This document shows positions 61,412 to 64,000 of a DNA stretch of 64,000 bases, in pieces. How positions within the stretch are numbered: position 1 is the stretch's first letter; each line of letters starts with the position of its first letter. Made by a program: the position numbers and the translations under genes. The notes beneath the pieces were generated by a model. It was not told the origin of the DNA. It ran no database searches and was given only the letters and a program-made list of their open reading frames with translations. This stretch comes from Nicotiana tabacum. Its lineage: Eukaryota > Streptophyta > Magnoliopsida > Solanales > Solanaceae. The stretch spans positions 29,308,042 to 29,372,041 of the forward strand of contig NC_134100.1 in assembly GCF_000715075.1 (NCBI RefSeq). The letters are read 5' to 3'.

Positions 61412-62089
61412 TTTCCATATTCTGTAGAAAAATTGTAGTTAAAATGTGTAGGTGTAGCGGGTTTATAGTAAAGTTGTAGATAATTGTTAACTACGACCAA
61501 GTCAGTTGAAACATATTTGTAGCAGATTTGTGCTACAATTATTTTACCTTTTGTTTTGTTATTTTGTCCAGGAAACTACTATTTAGAATCGAAAACACTA
61601 TGGAGAGCCTTTTTTGGTTCAAAATTGTTAGTAATTTATTTTACTACTTTTGTTTTATGTTGTTACCCTTTGTTTCATTATTTTTAGCATATAATTTCTT
61701 TACAATTTAACTACATTTATGATGTTTCATTATGTATTAAGTCAGCGAGTTGGGGAGATATTGATGTCCCTAGGGTGCGGATTTGCAGGTGATCCTTATC
61801 TTATTAGTCTATCTAAGAGTGCTACAAGACTTGCTGATTTTACAGTTGTGTTTTGTGAAACTGGGAATGTCGTTCCCATTCTCTTACTGTTGCTGCGATG
61901 AATCCACCCTAAGGATGTTGGGTGAAGAAATGTAGTTGAACAAAAAAAAATACAAACTAATTGCATTAAGAGTTAAAAACATTTCATTAGAGGAGACAGT
62001 CTATATTCAATTTATCAACACAATTACAACTCAACTATAATTCTCCAGAACACCTCAAAACAATCTATCAAAAAATTATAGTTAATGAA
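61412..62089. other. Spacer between the two convergent MULE gene remnants
   Basis: AT-rich, with repeated TTGTAG words. An open 60-codon plus stretch at 61719-61901 (SLGCGFAGDPYLISL) is of unknown meaning. No other feature seen. Confidence 0.4.
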
Positions 62090-62819
62090 TTTTTATTTCC
62101 TTTTGGGTGCATTCTTATAAGATCTTTTGTTATGCCCTTCTAGCCCACAGTTTCCACATGAAATCTTGTACTTCTTTGCTTTTACTTCGTCAAATGGTTT
62201 GTATCTTTGTTTTTGAGGTCTCCATGGCTGTCTTTTCCCAGTTGGTGGCTTTACAACTTCTTCGGCTACATGTTGTGGTACATTCCATTTTTTTCATCAA
62301 GCAGCGGGTCTACCGGTATTTCATAAGTTTTCAAAAGACTCTCCTTCGTGTAATAAGGAGAACAATAGTTTTCATAAGTCTCATCCCTATGCCTCAAGGC
62401 CTCCAAAGCATATGGACAAGGAAGTTCGTCAATCTGGAACTGTCCACAACTTCATCTCTTGTTTTGAAGGCAAACAATAAAGAGCTTCACACCGTCTAGC
62501 ACTGTATGGATGTGAGTGGAAGCCCTCACCTACAAATTCATTACAAGCACACAACTAATTGTCAGCAATGTGTACAGAATAACTATAATGTCACAACAAG
62601 TTATCTACCATTAGCATTATATATTTAGTTTGATGGAATCGTTGATATGATATTACTGAATATAGCTTACTCTCATCTTCTGCGACAATGTTCTGTTGTC
62701 CTCCAGCTCTTTGTTGAATTTTTTCCCAAGGTGTGTGAATGTACCCTTTGCTTACAATAACTTTTCATTATTCCAACTTTCAAGAAGAGTCCTCATGTAA
62801 TCTAATAGGTCTACTATGG
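62090..62819 (-). pseudogene. MULE transposase C-terminus (SWIM and zinc knuckle), truncated
   Basis: Minus translation near 62450-62388 gives CGQFQIDELPCPYALEALRH, a SWIM-type finger whose first cysteine codon has become a stop. YCSPYYTKESLLKTYEIP follows, then near 62162-62109 a knuckle CGNCGLEGHNKRSY in which the final Cys is Tyr. This is the end of a Mutator-type transposase, convergent with the ULP-like gene, as in KAONASHI elements. Its 5' portion is cut off by the gypsy LTR at 62820. Confidence 0.8.
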
Positions 62820-64000
62820 TGTGATGACCCAAAAGGTCATCACTTGTTTTGGGAATAAATTCTATATCCCAAGGCCTTAAAACCTTCTTTTTGTCTCACC
62901 TCGATTTACGTGCGCAGCCGGGCGTATATCTAGAAAGTCATTATGTGAAAATCTGTGAAAAATGGTAAATGTTGATTTTAAAATGAATTTGAGTTGACTC
63001 TGGTCAATGTTTTGGGTAAACAGTCCTGGACCTGTGATTCGACGATCCCGGAGGGTCCGTAGGAAAATATGGGACTTGGGCATATGCCCGGAATCGAATT
63101 CCGAGGTTCCAAGCTCGAGAAATGAATTTTAAAAGAAAATTATTTTTTGAAATATATATATGAGTTTTTGGAAATGAAATATGTTTGAATTTGATGGTAT
63201 CGGGCCCGTATTTTGGTTCCGGAGCCCGGTATAGGTCTTATATGGGATTTAAGTTGAGCCTGTAAAATTTAGTAAGAAACGGACTTGAAATGACGTGAAT
63301 CGGACCTTCGATTTTTAAAATTTGAACTTAAGAGTTCATGAGATTTTTCTTTGATTTCGATGCTAAATTCATAGTTATTTATGTTATTTTGATGATTTGA
63401 TCGCACGAGCAAGTCTCTATGATATTTTTGGACTTGCCTGCATGTTTGGTTTGGAGCCCCGAGGGCTCGGGTGAGTTTTGGATAGGCCAAGAAGTGCAAT
63501 TTGGACTTAGAAAATTGCTGGTATGTTGCAGGTATGCAGGCTTCGCAAATGCGAAGAAGGAATCTGCAACCTGCTAAATCATAACTTAGACGCATTTTTA
63601 GCCATTTTTCAACTCTTTTCAAAACCTAAACACCTTTCGGCGATTTGTCAAAGACAAGTACTCTTCCAAATCGATTGTAAGTCATTTCTAACTCGTTTTC
63701 ATTAATCTTTAACATCTTTTCACATGATTTCAACTCAAAATCAAGGGGTTTTATGGGGGAAATTGTGTGTTTTTGGTAGAACTTAGGTTTTTCAAATTTT
63801 GGTGATTTGGACCTCGATTTGAGGTCCGATTTTAAAATAAATTATATATTTGAGTTCATGGTGAAAGGGTAATCGGGTTTTGGTTCGAACCTCGGGTTTT
63901 GACCATGTGGGTCCGGGGTCGATTTTTGACTTTTTGGGAAAAACTTTAGAAAACCTATTTTCATGCATTAGAATTGATTCATTTAGCATTTATTGATATA
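62820..64000 (+). repeat. Third copy of the first gypsy LTR, 5' part, runs off the window
   Basis: Begins TGTGATGACC like the LTRs at 2520 and 10771 and stays homologous for 1.18 kb, including GGAGGGTCCGTAG and ATATGGGACTTGGGCATATG. The palindrome array is reduced to one TTCGCAAATGCGAAG at 63542. It sits inside the MULE transposase remnant. Whether it is solo or full-length cannot be seen. Confidence 0.88.

Overview
The window is nuclear DNA from a flowering plant, almost certainly Solanaceae and most likely Nicotiana. The evidence is long Ty3/gypsy chromovirus-type LTR retrotransposons, a TS-type SINE tail ending in an ACA/TTG triplet run, Au-like and tRNA-derived SINEs, Stowaway and hAT-like MITEs, and one split host gene with GT-AG introns. 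About 85 percent of the window is transposable-element DNA, and nearly every transposon gene is broken by stops, frameshifts or nested insertions.

Layout: (1) 1-13642, plus strand: a head-to-tail gypsy array, internal region / LTR / internal region / LTR, in which the middle LTR (2520-7006) is shared by both units and internally duplicated. (2) 13643-18935: AT-rich spacer, then a 2.7-kb element with long terminal inverted repeats packed with a short palindrome and carrying a Mutator-like (MULE) N-terminal ORF. It is flanked exactly by two direct repeats of about 370 bp. (3) 18936-39182, minus strand: a second gypsy element with near-identical 5-bp flanks. It contains a MITE, a nested solo LTR, a LINE and a very large trinucleotide repeat expansion, including about 683 uninterrupted AGC (CAG) units at 30195-32244. 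(4) 39183-43300: MITEs, low-complexity DNA and one unrecognised coding-like stretch. (5) 43304-56111, minus strand: the only intact host gene found, an 11-exon OTU-domain deubiquitinase with a C-terminal SEC-C zinc motif (Arabidopsis OTU7 type). All splice junctions join in phase to a predicted 385 residues. Its introns hold a 4-kb hAT transposon (itself carrying a Stowaway MITE), three SINEs, further MITEs and a tiny poly(A) retroposition scar. (6) 56960-62819: remnants of a KAONASHI-like MULE, with a DUF1985/Ulp1-protease gene on plus and a transposase C-terminus on minus, cut by (7) a third copy of the first gypsy LTR, 62820 to the window end.

The only functional unit I can support is the OTU7-like gene; the rest is a nested record of transposition. 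The signal most worth following is the AGC expansion and its origin from a small ATA-rich LTR minisatellite. After it come the giant direct repeats around the MULE-like element and the fast-changing palindrome arrays that recur at matching positions in several LTRs. All calls come from reading the sequence; no alignment or database search was run.
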